A DNA stretch of 64,000 nt from Dryomyza anilis (GCA_951804985.1 OX638130.1:33270554-33334553), one strand, 5' to 3'. Shown: positions 34,725 to 46,768, numbered from the stretch's first letter. Program-made: numbers and translations. Notes: generated from the letters alone by a model not told the origin.

Positions 34725-35657
34725 TATTAGTGTTTCTTATTTTTCCATTTACTTAATCATATAATTAACTTAAATAATATAATAACTATAAATAATACTT
34801 AAATAGATTATTAATTTTTTTTTACTAGTTTCATATTAAATTAATTATTAACGATTATTTAATTTATCTATTAAATTTTTTACTACCTTATTTATCATAT
34901 TCATCATTTTTATGTTTCATTATTTAAACTTTTTAATCTATATTTCAAAATCATATCAACATAGGATTCATAAATCCTAAATTAACTTATTTATTAAATT
35001 CATTTTTTTTTTAATTTTCCAGTTTTGTTCTTTAATTAATTTCGCGACATTATAAAAACATTGCTGTATCAAAATTCTTATTTTATTCCATTTATTTAAA
35101 TTTACAATTTTATTAATCATTATCATTAAATGTCTCAAACTATTTTTTAATGTTTCACAATTATTTTAAAAATGTTCTTCAATATATCAATTAATCAATT
35201 TTATAAAACATTTAGTTTACTTATTTAATTTCCTGATTTATAAAATTTTATCATTTATGTAATTCATTTCACAATTTTATTTCACAGTTTTATTAAAAGT
35301 TTATTTTATTCCACAATTTATTTCAAAATGTTCAATTGTTCTTTATTTTATTTTTACAAGTGTCAATTCCATTATTTTTTACTTATTAAAATTCTCAAAT
35401 ATTTCTTTTGTTTTATATCACAAATTCACAATTTTTTTTTACCGCACATATTTTTTTATCCACTATTTTTCACAATACTCACAAATACAAAAAAAAAATA
35501 TTTTCCATGATCCAAAATATTTATTTCTTCCAATATTAATCTCCATCCAGTTCTTCTCGTCCCTTGGGAGTTGATGTATGGTCCGAAAACCGGCTGTGCC
35601 AAAATGTTGTATGTTAACGTCCTTCTACTAGGACTTTAACTTCCTTGATCCTTTTTA
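34230..35657 (-). mobile_element. tRNA-Ser-type LTR element, copy 2 (5' part)
   Basis: Minus-strand order is a stump of LTR (35605-35657, TGTTGTATGTTAACG on the plus strand), primer site (35585-35602, reading TGGCACAGCCGG), an AT-rich leader of about 860 bases, then gag. The LTR is cut by the mini-me repeat starting at 35658. The leader has no repeat of the 1141-1328 hairpins that I can see. Confidence 0.65.
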
Positions 35658-36374
35658 TACCCTACACTAAGAGTGAAAGCGTATATTCAGTTTGGTACGC
35701 CGTTTGTAACACCCAGAAGAAAGCATCTCCGGTATGGAAAAGTATATATATTCTTGATCAGCATGACCTCCTGAGTCGATTTAGCAATGTCCGTCTGTCT
35801 GTCTGTCCGTCTGTATGTCCGTCTGTCTGTCTGTCTGTCTGTTGAAATCCCTACTACTTTTAAAATTGAAAAGCTAGATAAATGAAACTTATAACTTAGA
35901 TTACTAATATACCTACGCTGTATGTGCGAAAAAATCGGTCCATTGTGACCTATGATCCGACCACTTATGTTCAAATACCTCATATAAAATGTACATATAA
36001 AGATCAATTTTTATCTATACGTGCTTAGGAAAACTTTTTTGGTCAAATATATATTGATATCATGCTCAAATACGTGATAATAATGTTTTCCGGCGAAAAG
36101 ACTTGTGGTTCACAAAAAAAAAACGGAAAATTCGGTATACCTACCCATTTGTAAATATGGGTATCAAATGAAAGAAAAATCTTCAGGGATGGAAAGTTTG
36201 TAGTTATTTTCAGGATTCGTATACCATGGTGACCTATATATCACTTTGAATGGTAACCACACATATGTGTAGGGTATTTATAGTCGGCTTAGACCGACTA
36301 TAATTTTGATAATCCTAACTATCATAATTACACCTACTTTAAAATTTCCCATGTGATCTAACCTTCCCAACTGG
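35658..36374 (+). mobile_element. mini-me-like dispersed repeat, copy 2 (complete layout)
   Basis: It opens TACCCTACACTAAGAGTGAA. The core TTCTTGATCAGCATGACC is preceded by a TATATATA tract and followed by GTCGATTTAGC and a GTCY microsatellite (GTCCGTCTGTCTGTC...). It closes with GTGTAGGGTA, a short hairpin TAGTCGGCTTAGACCGACTA and the common tail ending CCAACTGG. The (TA)n-core-(GTCY)n layout is that of dipteran mini-me/DINE-type elements. It interrupts an LTR at its left edge. Confidence 0.8.
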
Positions 36375-36479
36375 TTATACTTACTAAGTCCCTTTTTTAT
36401 GTGTTTATTATTTAATAAAACCCGAGTCTTTTTACTTTCAGACACTTTATTTCGTTTTTAAAGGTTTTTTACACTTATA

Positions 36480-37330
36480 CACTAAGAAAACAAAGATGAT
36501 TACCAGAAATATCACAGCACTAAATATCAAGTTATTTACAAATTATTTAGATCGTCTTTGAGACAACCATCTCTCAAATATCCGTCAAATACGATAAGTA
36601 TTGCTAGCAACCATCTTTCAAATTAGCGATTATTTATAGTAACCATCAAGTAAACATCTTACAAATAGGAAGATAGTTGATGAATATTTGGAAAAGGTAC
36701 TCCATTAGAATTCGCGGACTAATTTTTATTGAATTAAAAGAAAATGAATCACATATATTTTTATTTATTCTAAAACAGTATCCTGATTATACATCGACAT
36801 CGTTTTTATGAATCCTTGTACAACGAATTAAGACTTCTTCGCGGAAGAACCAAGTTGGCCCGACGCTGCTGTCATCAAGTAAACTCTGAAAAAAAATGTC
36901 CATCACGTGTTGATAATTTCAATCCCGGGAAATTTTATTTTCACTTTTACCATTATAATGTATTATTTGAGCTGACACTTTTTTACACCATTGGATTTAC
37001 TTAATTGTTGTGGATATATCGAGCGTAAGAAAATATTTTCGCCATTTTATTTTTTTTTTAGTAGTCAAATGTCAAAATACCTCAACAGTTTTGTTGCAAA
37101 TAACCAAGTTCTCAGGATGTTTGCTATCAGTCAACTGTAAACATCTCAATTATCATTGCTGTTGTGGCAAACATCTGGTAACTATCTTCATATATGTCAT
37201 ATTTAAAAAATATTAATAGTTTTGCTGCAACTTTTTTGAAACTTATGGGATGTTTGAATATTTGCTACAAGGTGTAAATTTAAACAGATAGTTGCAGCAA
37301 GTCTTTCATAGACATCTTGTTTTCTTGGTG
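36480..37330. mobile_element. TA-flanked MITE, 851 bases
   Basis: The termini are inverted: CACTAAGAAAACAAAGATG and, from the other side, CACCAAGAAAACAAGATG. Each is bordered by TA (36478-36479 and 37331-37332), as expected for Tc1/mariner-type transposition. The interior has scattered CATC/GATG-type half-repeats and no transposase. Confidence 0.65.
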
Positions 37331-37332
37331 TA

Positions 37333-37844
37333 CTTATCACTAGGTTTTAGAACTGGGTTATACTTAGTATATACTTAACTTCTACATAACACCTCGTATT
37401 CTTTTAATTTCACAATAAATTAAGTAATTTCATCATGCTAAAATAACTTAGTCAGCGTATTCTTATAATTTCACAATAAATTGAGTACTTTCATCATGCT
37501 AAAATACCTCAGTCAGCATTACTAATTGACTCATAGGCTAAAAAAACTAAGTCAGCATTTATTTGTATGATCAGAGTGACCTATTTAATGTGGGCGTACA
37601 TACAGGCTATGTTAAGTAGTGTGCGCCAAGACAATTAAATGCTGTTTGTGTTTAACATGCATAATTCTTAACCCTAAAAATATGCCATTAAGAAAAGTAT
37701 ACTGGTTATGTTATGTTGTGGATCATAAGAACGCTGTAAGCTCTACAATTATGATACACAATAGTGGATCATATGTAAGCTGTAATTATGATACACAACA
37801 AAATGCCGCGGCTTTAACGGTACACAATATTATTTAAGTTTCTT
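37333..37844. other. AT-rich DNA with short direct repeats
   Basis: Contains paired copies of CACAATAAATTRAGTA (37410 and 37470) and of ATCATGCTAAAATA. No gene recognised. Confidence 0.45.
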
Positions 37845-38950
37845 CATGAACAAAACGCGCGCGAAAAGGTCCTACTCTACCATAGAGGTAGTAAAAACTT
37901 CTGGTTATTCGTAAAAAGGGTGAAGAATCAGACGACATCGTCTACTCCAACTCTTATTCTGAATGGCCAGATCTTCACTGACCCGGTTGATAAAGCTAAT
38001 CTCTTGGCAGAATTATTTGCAAATAATTCAACGCTCCCAAATAGTAATCAACCACTGCCCGTCGTCGATTTTGTTTCTTCTGCAATTCCGGTTTTAGCGA
38101 ACCTCAACATTAACAAAGCCTCTGGGCCAGATGGCATATCTGCCCATGTGTTGAAGAAGTGCGCGTCAACGCTGGCCTGTCTGTTGCGTAACCTTTTCAA
38201 CATCTCCTACACGACAGGGGTGTTTCCATCTTGTTGGAAGGTTGCCAATGTCCAGCCAGTCCCGAAAAAGGGCGAGCACAACGAATTGCTCATTGAGCGC
38301 CAATATGGTTTCCGTAGGGCCAGATCCACAGGTGACTTGATGGCGGTCCTCTCCGAAAAGTGGAATAATTGTATTCACCTTTTCGGGGAGAGTAAGGCTG
38401 TTGCTCTCGATATTTCCAATGTTTTTGATCGTGTGTGGCATAAAGCCCTAATTTCAAAACTAATTGCATATGGTGTCGGTAAATCTTTTACTCGATGGAA
38501 ATCGAGTTTTCTCCATGGTCGTTCAATACGAGTTGCGATGGATGGTGTTCTTTCGGAACAACATTCCATCAATTCTGGAGTTCTGCAGGGTTCCGTCCTA
38601 TCCCCGTCCCTATTTCTGGTATTTATGACCTTCTGTCATTGACCCAGATCCCAATTCATTCCTTTGCAGATGACAGTAACATTTGTCATTCATACTCGTT
38701 CAACAAGCGCCCAAACTCTTTGGAGATTGAAAGTATACGACGCACTATGAAAGACACGCTCAATAATGACCTTAAATCAATCTCCGAGTGGGGTGTTGCA
38801 AATAGAGTAGATTTTAATGCAAGCAAGACCCAATGTTGCCTGTTATCCCACAAAAGAATGGATTCACCCCACCCACCCCTCAATATGGGTGCTGTGGATA
38901 TTGCGCAGTCAGCTCGAAACCCGAATTTAATTTGCCAGCATAGTTTATAG
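37845..38950 (+). pseudogene. LINE ORF2 reverse transcriptase, internally deleted
   Basis: The main frame holds INKASGPDGISAHVLKKCA, FPSCWKVANVQPVPKKGEHN, then an abrupt jump to LIERQYGFRRARSTGDLMAV, so the region with the usual YRPI motif is deleted in frame. It continues with AVALDISNVFDRVWHKALIS (catalytic Asp) and INSGVLQGSVLSPSLFLVF. After a frameshift near 38635 the catalytic FADDS follows (IHSFADDSNICHSY), then VDFNASKTQCCLLS. Jockey/CR1-like group. It is less AT-rich than its neighbours, suggesting a more recent arrival. No 5' endonuclease or 3' tail is seen. Confidence 0.8.
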
Positions 38951-39484
38951 TAAATCTTTCGACTGTCTTCAAAATAAAAGTTAGTTTAAGGTTTGGTTAT
39001 AAAAATCTGTTAAATTTGAAAATTTTAGAAAATAAGGGAAATTTATGGAATTATCGGAAAAGAATATTTAGTAAAAAATAAATGTTATATTTTAAATCAT
39101 TGGTAATACCAGTGAGAATAACTATTTCGACCATTGTATTGCTTTTTCTGTGTCCTTTCTACTTTTTGAGTTATATGCATTTAAAAAACTTAACTGTGAA
39201 TTAAAATTTGTCTTTTAAATTAAGATAATGAATATATTTATTAACATATTTCTATAGAATTTTTATTCTCGAGATATTGCAACAGAATATATTGATGATG
39301 TGAATGAAATATAAGGTCGATGCATTATTATAAGGTTTTAAATTATGTTATTTAAAAAGAACGATTGATATATCGATTGAAATTAACTGATATTTTAATG
39401 TAATAGTTCGAAAAGTACCAACACAGTTCGCATTATTATAGAAATAGTACGTTTACAAACCCTAGTATATAATAATTGTTATCA
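38951..39484. other. AT-rich DNA, nothing recognised
   Basis: No coding potential or repeat signature apparent. Confidence 0.45.
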
Positions 39485-40589
39485 TATATTTAGAAATAAC
39501 AGTAAAATACTACTATAATTAATATATACTAATATAAATAAAAAGTGAATTATTTTTATACAGTTGAAATTCAATAAAAAAATTATTTATCTCAAAAATC
39601 ACAAAGCCACCGAAAAGTAATACCATTGTCGAAATGCGTAGAATCTATAGTTATTTTAATACACTCAGAAAATGTTGACTGATAAATTTTTAAGACGGCT
39701 CGTGTTAAATACACATGATAATTTTTTCTACAGAAAACAAAAACTATTTTGGAGAATTTTCATCGAAATTCGAAGATGGGAAATGACCCCGCATGGACAT
39801 CATAGTTCACATCAAAATAGACAATTTCAAAATTTAAAGTCTTCCAAAGGCAATAAAATTCAAAAGTGTGTAAAAGTACAGATAAAATGTGTATTATCTC
39901 CATTATTTACATCTAATACATCGTCATTTTTTTACATCTAATATATCGTCATCTAATACATCGTACATTTGGTTTGCAAAAAAAAACAAAAGAAAATTTA
40001 AACTTTAGAAAAAATTAAATTGGCCAATAAATGGTTGATTCCAAATTGTGAAATGTTATGCATTTTTGTCCCTGTATCTTGGTCATGTATCTTCTTTTAA
40101 TAAAATGGTTAAAAAGTCTATTAATAAACAACAAAATTTTTGAAAATTTTAACAAGTCAAAATGCATAAAAATTATGTTCACAAAGTAAAATATTTTTTA
40201 TTAACAAAATGTGTTATTTATTGTAAAGTTTCATTAATTCAAATACAGGTTCACTTCGGCCAGTATAAAGTAAAATTCACACACAGATTTTTGTGTTATA
40301 TGAGGCATTAACATAAGTAGAGGGGACATAGGTAACAATGCCCGATCACACATAAACTAGTTCCAATATCAAAATACCGAATCAGCTCTATAATTCTAAT
40401 CAAGATTTGGTATAATATTCACTGCACCAAAAATATTGTAAATATATTTCCAAGAATACTCAATTCAAAATTTATGTAAGGGCTAATATTGGTTATTATT
40501 AGGCCTACACGTACGTGTTCGGGAATTTTATTGTTTTTAGAGACGAATATTTTCTCCAAAGACATTATGATAGATTTCTGACTTCTTCT
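39485..40589. repeat. dispersed repeat, copy 2 (empty-site counterpart of 33095)
   Basis: Matches 33095-34400. Its left edge continues as ATCATATATTTAGAAATAAC without a retrotransposon, showing the ATAT target as it was before the SAP-Gag element landed in copy 1. Confidence 0.8.
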
Positions 40590-41994
40590 ACTTGAAGAAA
40601 ATTTTATTAATTGTTGTATAGATTATAATAATAAATAATTAATTAATTACCAAATTTCATTTTATTTAATATTTCTATATTGGGGTAAACAATGGAAACA
40701 TGTTAATATAACGAGAGTATTAATGTTAATTTAACACGGTTTATCATGTAATTTTAACATCATGATACTATTAAATTAACACTACAAAAATGTAAAACAA
40801 AGCGATGAATCATGTCAAATTAACATTTTGCAATTTTAATTTAACAAGATATCGAGTTATTCTAACAAGTTATCAAATGTAAATCTAACATTATAAAACT
40901 GTTACATTAAAAATATAGCATGGTGAATCAAACCGATAATTCAGTTCAGTGTTCAGTTAACAGTTTGTACTGTTAATAATCAACATTATGAAATCATGTT
41001 AAATTCCTGTATCTTGTTAAAAATTAACACTATGAATCTGTTTGAAGAAAAAAACAACATGAAATCTGTTTAATTTCTGTTTAAATTTACATGATTTTTT
41101 CCCTAAGTGTATTTTAAAATAAAAATAAAATAATTTTTATTAAATTTGATTTAATTTTGATTTTTAGGAATGATATGAATGAAGACAGGAAGGAATAAAT
41201 GTGCTTATTTTGCGGAACAGTTTTAGTCGAAAGTGACGTAATTTTGAACAATTGTGAATTTGTTAAAAGTCAAAAATAATGTAATTCAATACTTTTGGCG
41301 TCAGTGTTTTAAGATTTCAGTCTATTAAATGTTAGATTTAGTTTTCCACGACATTTTTATAAAAACATTGAAAGACTTTTGAATAAACTATTAAAAATTG
41401 ATTTACTAGCGTTTTTTGTAATCCCGAAAATCCCGGCATTTAACGATGATCCCGGGATGAGTTTTTCGGGACTGATTTGACTCAAAACCCGGGATCCCAC
41501 GATTGACATCCCTACTACCTACCATATGAATTCGACATATCATTGGTCATAACTCTGGTACTATGCGAAATATGATGATGACCATTATAGACATATAGTA
41601 TACTCTGCTCTTCTTCTTTTCATAGAGACCAAATTAAATACATATTGTAGCACTTTACATGTCATTTTTTTGCAGGTAGACGTCGAAGTAGTCCGATCAC
41701 AAAAATTTTTAATAAAACGTTTTGTTTTTATATTCTATGATGTTGGACAAAATCTCAATAATATACCTCTTATATCTTATGTTTACTATAAATGTTATAT
41801 GGCAGCTAGGCGTGGCAGTTGACAAAAAACCGCCCATTTTTTGTAACACGGTTTGTACTTAAGACATATGAGTATATACCAGTTTTAATTGATGTATCTC
41901 ATGCCCCATATATATATGAGTCATATATATCAAATAAACCAAGTAATTGGCAGCACTTGATGAAATTTGGAATTTGATGAAATTTGGAAGTATA
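40590..41994. other. AT-rich DNA with TTAACA-type repeats
   Basis: From about 40700 to 41100 there are many short motifs such as TTAATTTAACA and GTTAAATT in both orientations. The stretch ends at TTTTTTCCCTAAGTG followed by TA near 41108, a terminus resembling those of the TA-flanked MITEs at 36480 and 41995. The matching left end was not found. The rest is featureless. Confidence 0.4.
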
Positions 41995-42226
41995 CACGCT
42001 AAGAAAAATTGGCTTGCAGGCAACATATTAATGTTTGCAATCATAAATTTCCTGATTTTAATTGACTGTAACTTTTATATCAAAATGTTAAAAATTATGT
42101 TGGTATTCAATTCATAACATATGGATACGTATATACATTAAAATATTTATTTTAAAAATCTAGAAATTAAAAAAGTATTATTGTAAACATAATATGTTGC
42201 CTGCAAAATGGATTTTTCCCTGTGTG
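41995..42226. mobile_element. TA-flanked MITE, 232 bases
   Basis: Inverted termini of about 45 bases with mismatches: CACGCTAAGAAAAATTGG and CACACAGGGAAAAATCC, both followed by TTGCAGGCAACATATTA-like sequence. TA dinucleotides border both ends (41993-41994, 42227-42228). No coding content. Confidence 0.75.
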
Positions 42227-43149
42227 TAGTGAAACAAAATAAAATGAAGATATTAAAGAATTTTCAGTTTCCCAAATGGTGTGGTTTCAGAAATTTGGTG
42301 GTTTACAATTTGAAAAAACTGCACGCTGCAAAAAAAATGGCTCTCCCACACACATAATTTTGCAGGCATTAACATGTATGTTTGGAGTTTTATGTAAACA
42401 TAATATATAATTTCCTGATAAATCATTTGTAAACAGGGTTGTATTGAGACTTGAACAGTGTTATAATGAGCTCTGATTTACATTATGATATCAAGGAAAC
42501 ATTTTGATGTTGCCACTTAAAATGGTGATGTTCTAATAGAAACATAATAATTACTACATCCAAACAAAATAAATGTTTGAACCAAAACACAAACATGTTT
42601 GAAATATAACATGATTTGTAATGACCTGAATATAAACATGTTTCCAGACAAACATATCAGTTGTTTCAGTTCAAAAATAGTATGTTTGCATAAAAACATA
42701 TCGAAATATTTTTAAAAAAGACATCCCGAAAATAAAAATATTTTTTTTGTTTTATTAATTTTTATTAAAAATCAGTAAACATACACAGTGGGAATTAATA
42801 ATATTTGAATTCATATACAAATTTTTAAATGCATAAATATATAATTGAATTTAAACTGCACGTACAAGTCTCAGTACAGCACATAGCGTTGGCAAGGAAT
42901 TCGCGGAGCCTGTTGTAAAAAACCATGCCGAATTCTGTTTGAAAATAGAAGCACTGATTTTTTTAGTTGTTTTTTTTTTTTGATGAAATATCCGTGTCGG
43001 CTTTTCACAATATTTTTAGAAAAATATTTAGGAACAATTAAAATATATAATGCACTATTAAATGATATTATTTGTTACTATTTGTACTTTTTGTACTACA
43101 ATTTGTATATTTTTTAAATTTACAAATGACATCGTATTATCGATACGAA
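42227..43149. other. AT-rich DNA with repeated AAACATGTTT motifs
   Basis: Several copies of AAACATGTTT, AAACATAATA and GCAGGCATTAACAT between 42350 and 42720 suggest another decayed MITE of the same type. The rest to 43149 shows nothing I can name. Confidence 0.4.
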
Positions 43150-43438
43150 TACGTTTTCTCAACAAACATCAAAAGACACGTATGCAGAAAATGGCGCTTA
43201 CCGAGTGTCAACTTCGTATACAATAAGAATATTGCAAGAATACTTTTATTTACATCTAATTTAATTTTTTTGTTTGTTTTCAAACATCAGTATGTTTAAA
43301 AAGACCAATACATAAATCAAACGATGACAAAAGAGACGTAGATAGAAAATTCTGCTCAACGAGTGCCAACTTCGTATACAAGAAGAATATAGGAAGAATA
43401 CATTTATTTAAATTCAATTTCTTTTTAAATATCAATAT
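43150..43438. repeat. diverged tandem repeat of about 160 bases, continuing at 46773-46850
   Basis: Units share AGAAAATGGCGCTTACCGAG / AGAAAATTCTGCTCAACGAG, then CAACTTCGTATACAA and AAGAATATNGNAAGAATAC. A third unit begins right of the retrotransposon (GTAGGTAGAAAATGCTGCGC, then AACTTCG at 46823), so the element split this array. Confidence 0.6.
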
Positions 43439-43915
43439 TGTTACGAAAATTCAGTCTACGGAAAACTGTTCTACGAGTTCGTATCGCTGGATTGTGTACA
43501 AAACAATAAACAACTTTACTAATAACAAATTCTAACAACTGCTGCATGTCCACAGTTTAACTTGACAATTATCACACGAGATGCCCTCGACCACTTTACA
43601 ATCACTACTGAAGTCAAGTACCTCTGATGCGGCTCCCTTATATACTGCATGCCTCAGTTCGACGCGTTTCGACAAGCTTCGACTTGTTTCGAGAACCTTC
43701 TACTCATTTCGTGAATGACGCATGCTATTGGCATCTCATTCGCACTCATGTGTTTTAATGTGCAGATCTTCCATCTCTTTTTCGCACATTGCTCAGTACG
43801 CTGAATGATCTTCCGTCTCTTTCTAACACATTGCTTAGTGCGCTGAATTGTCTTGCGTCTCATTCATTATTGTTGAATGCTTGCACAGTGGGCCAAATTA
43901 CCTCTTTTCGTAACA
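43439..43915 (-). repeat. 3' LTR of copy G3 (variant B)
   Basis: 477 bases between TGTTACG and CGTAACA (plus-strand reading), preceded on the minus strand by a GGTGGAGGGCAG polypurine tract. It contains the variant-B middle and TATATAAG. Confidence 0.9.
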
Positions 43916-44002
43916 CTGCCCTCCACCTAAATCTGTTCGTCCCGAACAGATGTTAATCATCTCTCTCTATATACGGCACCAACCTTTCTAAATGTACTAC
44001 TT

Positions 44003-44663
44003 TCATTTTTCGTCTGTAGTATTCTGAATCCGATGCACAATGTCATTTATCCTTTTAATTATCCTGTACGGTCCTTCCCGGTGTGTTTGTAGTTTTGGAT
44101 TTATCAAATTCACTCGTGGCGGGCTACAAAGCATAACCAGATCTCCTTCCTTAAATCCCTCATAGTTTGCTCTCAAGTCGTATCTGGACTTTATCTTACT
44201 ACTTGGAATTTGTATCCTCTGCCTTAAGGACTGATGCAACTTGTCTCGGTCTTCATTTTTCTTCTTACGCAAAACACTTTTTGGAATCGGCTTTTGCCCA
44301 TCCATTGCAGTACGTTCGCAATGTGCTCCTAAGTTGTATTGATTTATCTTACCGCAACTTCTGACTAGTTTTCTTTTTGCGGATACACATTGCTTACATC
44401 TGTGAATCCAATAGGCGACTGACTTCTGATATCCGACCCAATAGAAACGTTTTCTGACTTCTTCAACCGTTTTATTAATGCTCAGGTGACATCCATTGGA
44501 TCCACAATGGCATTCCAGTACTAGCTCTTTTATTTGGGAACAACAATTAAATTTCGTGCAAATCTGCCATTTTCAGTTTCCCAAACACGGTACAAACAAG
44601 CATTTTGTAGCTTCAGGCTTTGCCACTGCGCCCAATAAACCCTGCTTATTGGACTGTTAGATG
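44003..44663 (-). pseudogene. integrase zinc region fused to C-terminal tail (copy G3)
   Basis: 44310-44510 encode the HHCC zinc region (INKTVEEVRKRFYWVGYQ ... CKQC). The frame then jumps to the C-terminal part at 44003-44305 (QRIQIPSSKIKSRYDLRANY ... HREGPYRIIKRINDIVHRIQ), so the DDE catalytic core is deleted. It cannot integrate DNA by itself. Confidence 0.7.
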
Positions 44664-46241
44664 CTAACTCTTTCCATAACGGCTTTCTTTGTTGTTCCTT
44701 GAACGTCCTAATTTTGCGATGTCGGAGTCCTTCTTTTGATCATTTCGTATTTGCTCTAGAGTCCATTGATCATCTGCCATGACATTTAACGAACGAATGT
44801 GAATTATGTACGTCTTTTCTTCTTCCGTAGAGCATTCTCTGGATTCCATTTTACACACTCGTGCCGACACAGTGCCCGAATTGCCATGATGTTCCCTGGC
44901 GTTATTTTGGTCATCCTCAGGTCTCTTTTCTGGTCGGTATCCAGAACATTTACCTTTCAATTGGATGTTTCTGTTGGCAACATAATGTTCGGATTTAACT
45001 CTGGCTTTGGACGCTCTACTTACTCCTTGACATAAATTTTCTCTCTCCTTATCTAGTACACGTTTCTCCATCGCTGGTCGGCACAATGTAGACGCTATCT
45101 CCTGCGTAAGCGCTGTGGTGACCGTTTCCATAAATGTCACCTTCGGCATGGTCATTGCTGTCCGTTTTGTCTCAGGATCACGTATGCCATCAACAAACGC
45201 ATTTATCTTGCACATTTCTATGAAATCACTCGTTGAATCTGCATACGACAAATGCGCAAGCCTCTCGACGTCCGCTGCATACGCCTGCAATGTTTCACCA
45301 TTTCTTTGCATTCGGCACTTTAGTTCCATTCTGTAGATTTGCTTCATGTGATCACTGCCATATTTTCTCTGCAGTGCAGACATAACCGCTAAATAACTGT
45401 TTCGATCACTTTCTGGAACAGTCTGCAATACTTCGGCTGCGCCTCCTTTAAGCGCCACGATAAGTGCGGCTACGCTGTCCTCAATATTCCATCGATTACT
45501 TACAGCCGTGGTCTCAAATTGCAGCTTGAAAATGTTGAGCTGTGGTTCCATCGTAAATCGGCGATTTTAGCCTCGTACCAGTAACAACATGCTGTGTAAG
45601 TCCACTTATCTGTAGTAATCTGACATCTTCTTGTATTTTCTGTAGCTTTTTGTCGAAACCATTTTCCAACTTTTCAAATTTTTTATCAATGTCCACTACA
45701 ATGTCATTTACATGTGCCTCAAGTTCGTTTACTTTGCCATGGAGTGTATTAGAAACTTCCAGAAGCTGCTTAGAATGTTCCTGCATCTGTTGCTCAATTT
45801 TTACTTGATGTTGGTTTAAATTCTCTAGAAGTTTCTGTTCCATTCTTGTCGAATTTTCTTGGAGCTGTTTTGAATTTTCTAGAAGTTTCAGTTCCATTTT
45901 GATGGAATTTTCTTGTAGTTCTGTTTTAAGTTGATTTGAATTTTCTTGAAATTGTTCTGAATTTTCTAGAAATTTTTGATCTAGTTCTGTTTTAAGTTGA
46001 TTGGAGTTTTCTTGAAGCTGTTGTTGTATTGCTCCGAGCAACTGGCTCATATCAAAACTTTGGGACTGTACTTTTTTCTCCGCGTCCACACTTTTCGATG
46101 ACGCTATTGCAGCTTCCACTTCAAACTCGTGCTCTGCGAGGTCAATGCCTTGGTTCTCTAATTCTTCCATTAGGCGCTTTTGTAGCTCTACTTTTGTACC
46201 TACAGTTGGAAGATTATGAATCGCCATTCGAATTTAACCAT
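44664..46241 (-). pseudogene. gag of copy G3 fused to the pre-integrase region
   Basis: The original ATG is at 46239-46241, but a deletion removes the first SAP helix; the frame is open again from 46227 ([20 protein letters not shown]). The coiled coil contains repeats such as MEQKLLENLNQ. The capsid region is well kept (VAALIVALKGGAAEVLQTVP, LQRKYGSDHMKQIYRMELKC). The zinc knuckle is lost (LKGKCSGYRPEKRPEDDQNN), and the frame passes straight into the RNase H-integrase connector (HIRSLNVMADDQWTLEQIRN). A break near 45540 splits it in two. Confidence 0.8.
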
Positions 46242-46251
46242 TTTGTATCAC

Positions 46252-46270
46252 AATCCCACTTCTGACACCA
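46252..46270 (-). other. primer binding site, tRNA-Leu, copy G3
   Basis: Minus-strand TGGTGTCAGAAGTGGGATT, all 19 bases identical to the site at 32546-32564. One base separates it from the LTR. Confidence 0.8.
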
Positions 46271-46271
46271 A

Positions 46272-46768
46272 TGTTACGAAAATTCAGTCTCGCTAATTGT
46301 GTACAAAATAAAAACACTCTTATGTTTGGTTTAAATTATAACAATTTACTTTATTAATTCACTTTAATAAATAACTTTACTAATAACAAATTCTAACAAC
46401 TGCTGCATGTCCACAGTTTAACTTGACAATTATCACACGAGATGCCCTCGACCACTTTACAATCACTACTGAAGTCAAGTACCTCAGATGCGGCTCCCTT
46501 ATATACTGCATGTCTCAGTTCGACGCGTTTCGACAAGCTTCGACTTGTTTCGAGAACCTTCTACTCGTTTCGTGAATGACGCATGCTATTGGCATCTCAT
46601 TCGCACTCATGTGTTTTAATGCGCAGATCTTCCATCTCTTTCTCGCACATTGCTCAGTACGCTGAATGATCTTCCGTCTCTTTCTAACACATTGCTTAGT
46701 GCGCTGAATTGTCTTGCGTCTCATTTATTATTGTTGAATGCTTGCACAGTGGGCCTCTTTTAGTAACA
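46272..46768 (-). repeat. 5' LTR of copy G3 (variant B)
   Basis: 497 bases. It differs from the 3' LTR by a short deletion near 46290 (loss of the ACGGAAAACTG block) and an insertion near 46310-46375, so the two LTRs have diverged structurally since insertion. Confidence 0.85.

Larger units (their letters stand above)
43439..46768 (-). mobile_element. complete non-autonomous SAP-Gag element, copy G3, with ATAT duplication
   Basis: Both LTRs (43439-43915 and 46272-46768), a perfect tRNA-Leu primer site, a polypurine tract and flanking ATAT on both sides (43435-43438, 46769-46772) make this a structurally complete 3330-base insertion. Internally it encodes only Gag and pieces of integrase; protease, RT and RNase H are absent. 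The gag-to-integrase junction is shared with the element at 60158, so it belongs to a deletion subfamily that must have moved with enzymes supplied in trans. Confidence 0.9.
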
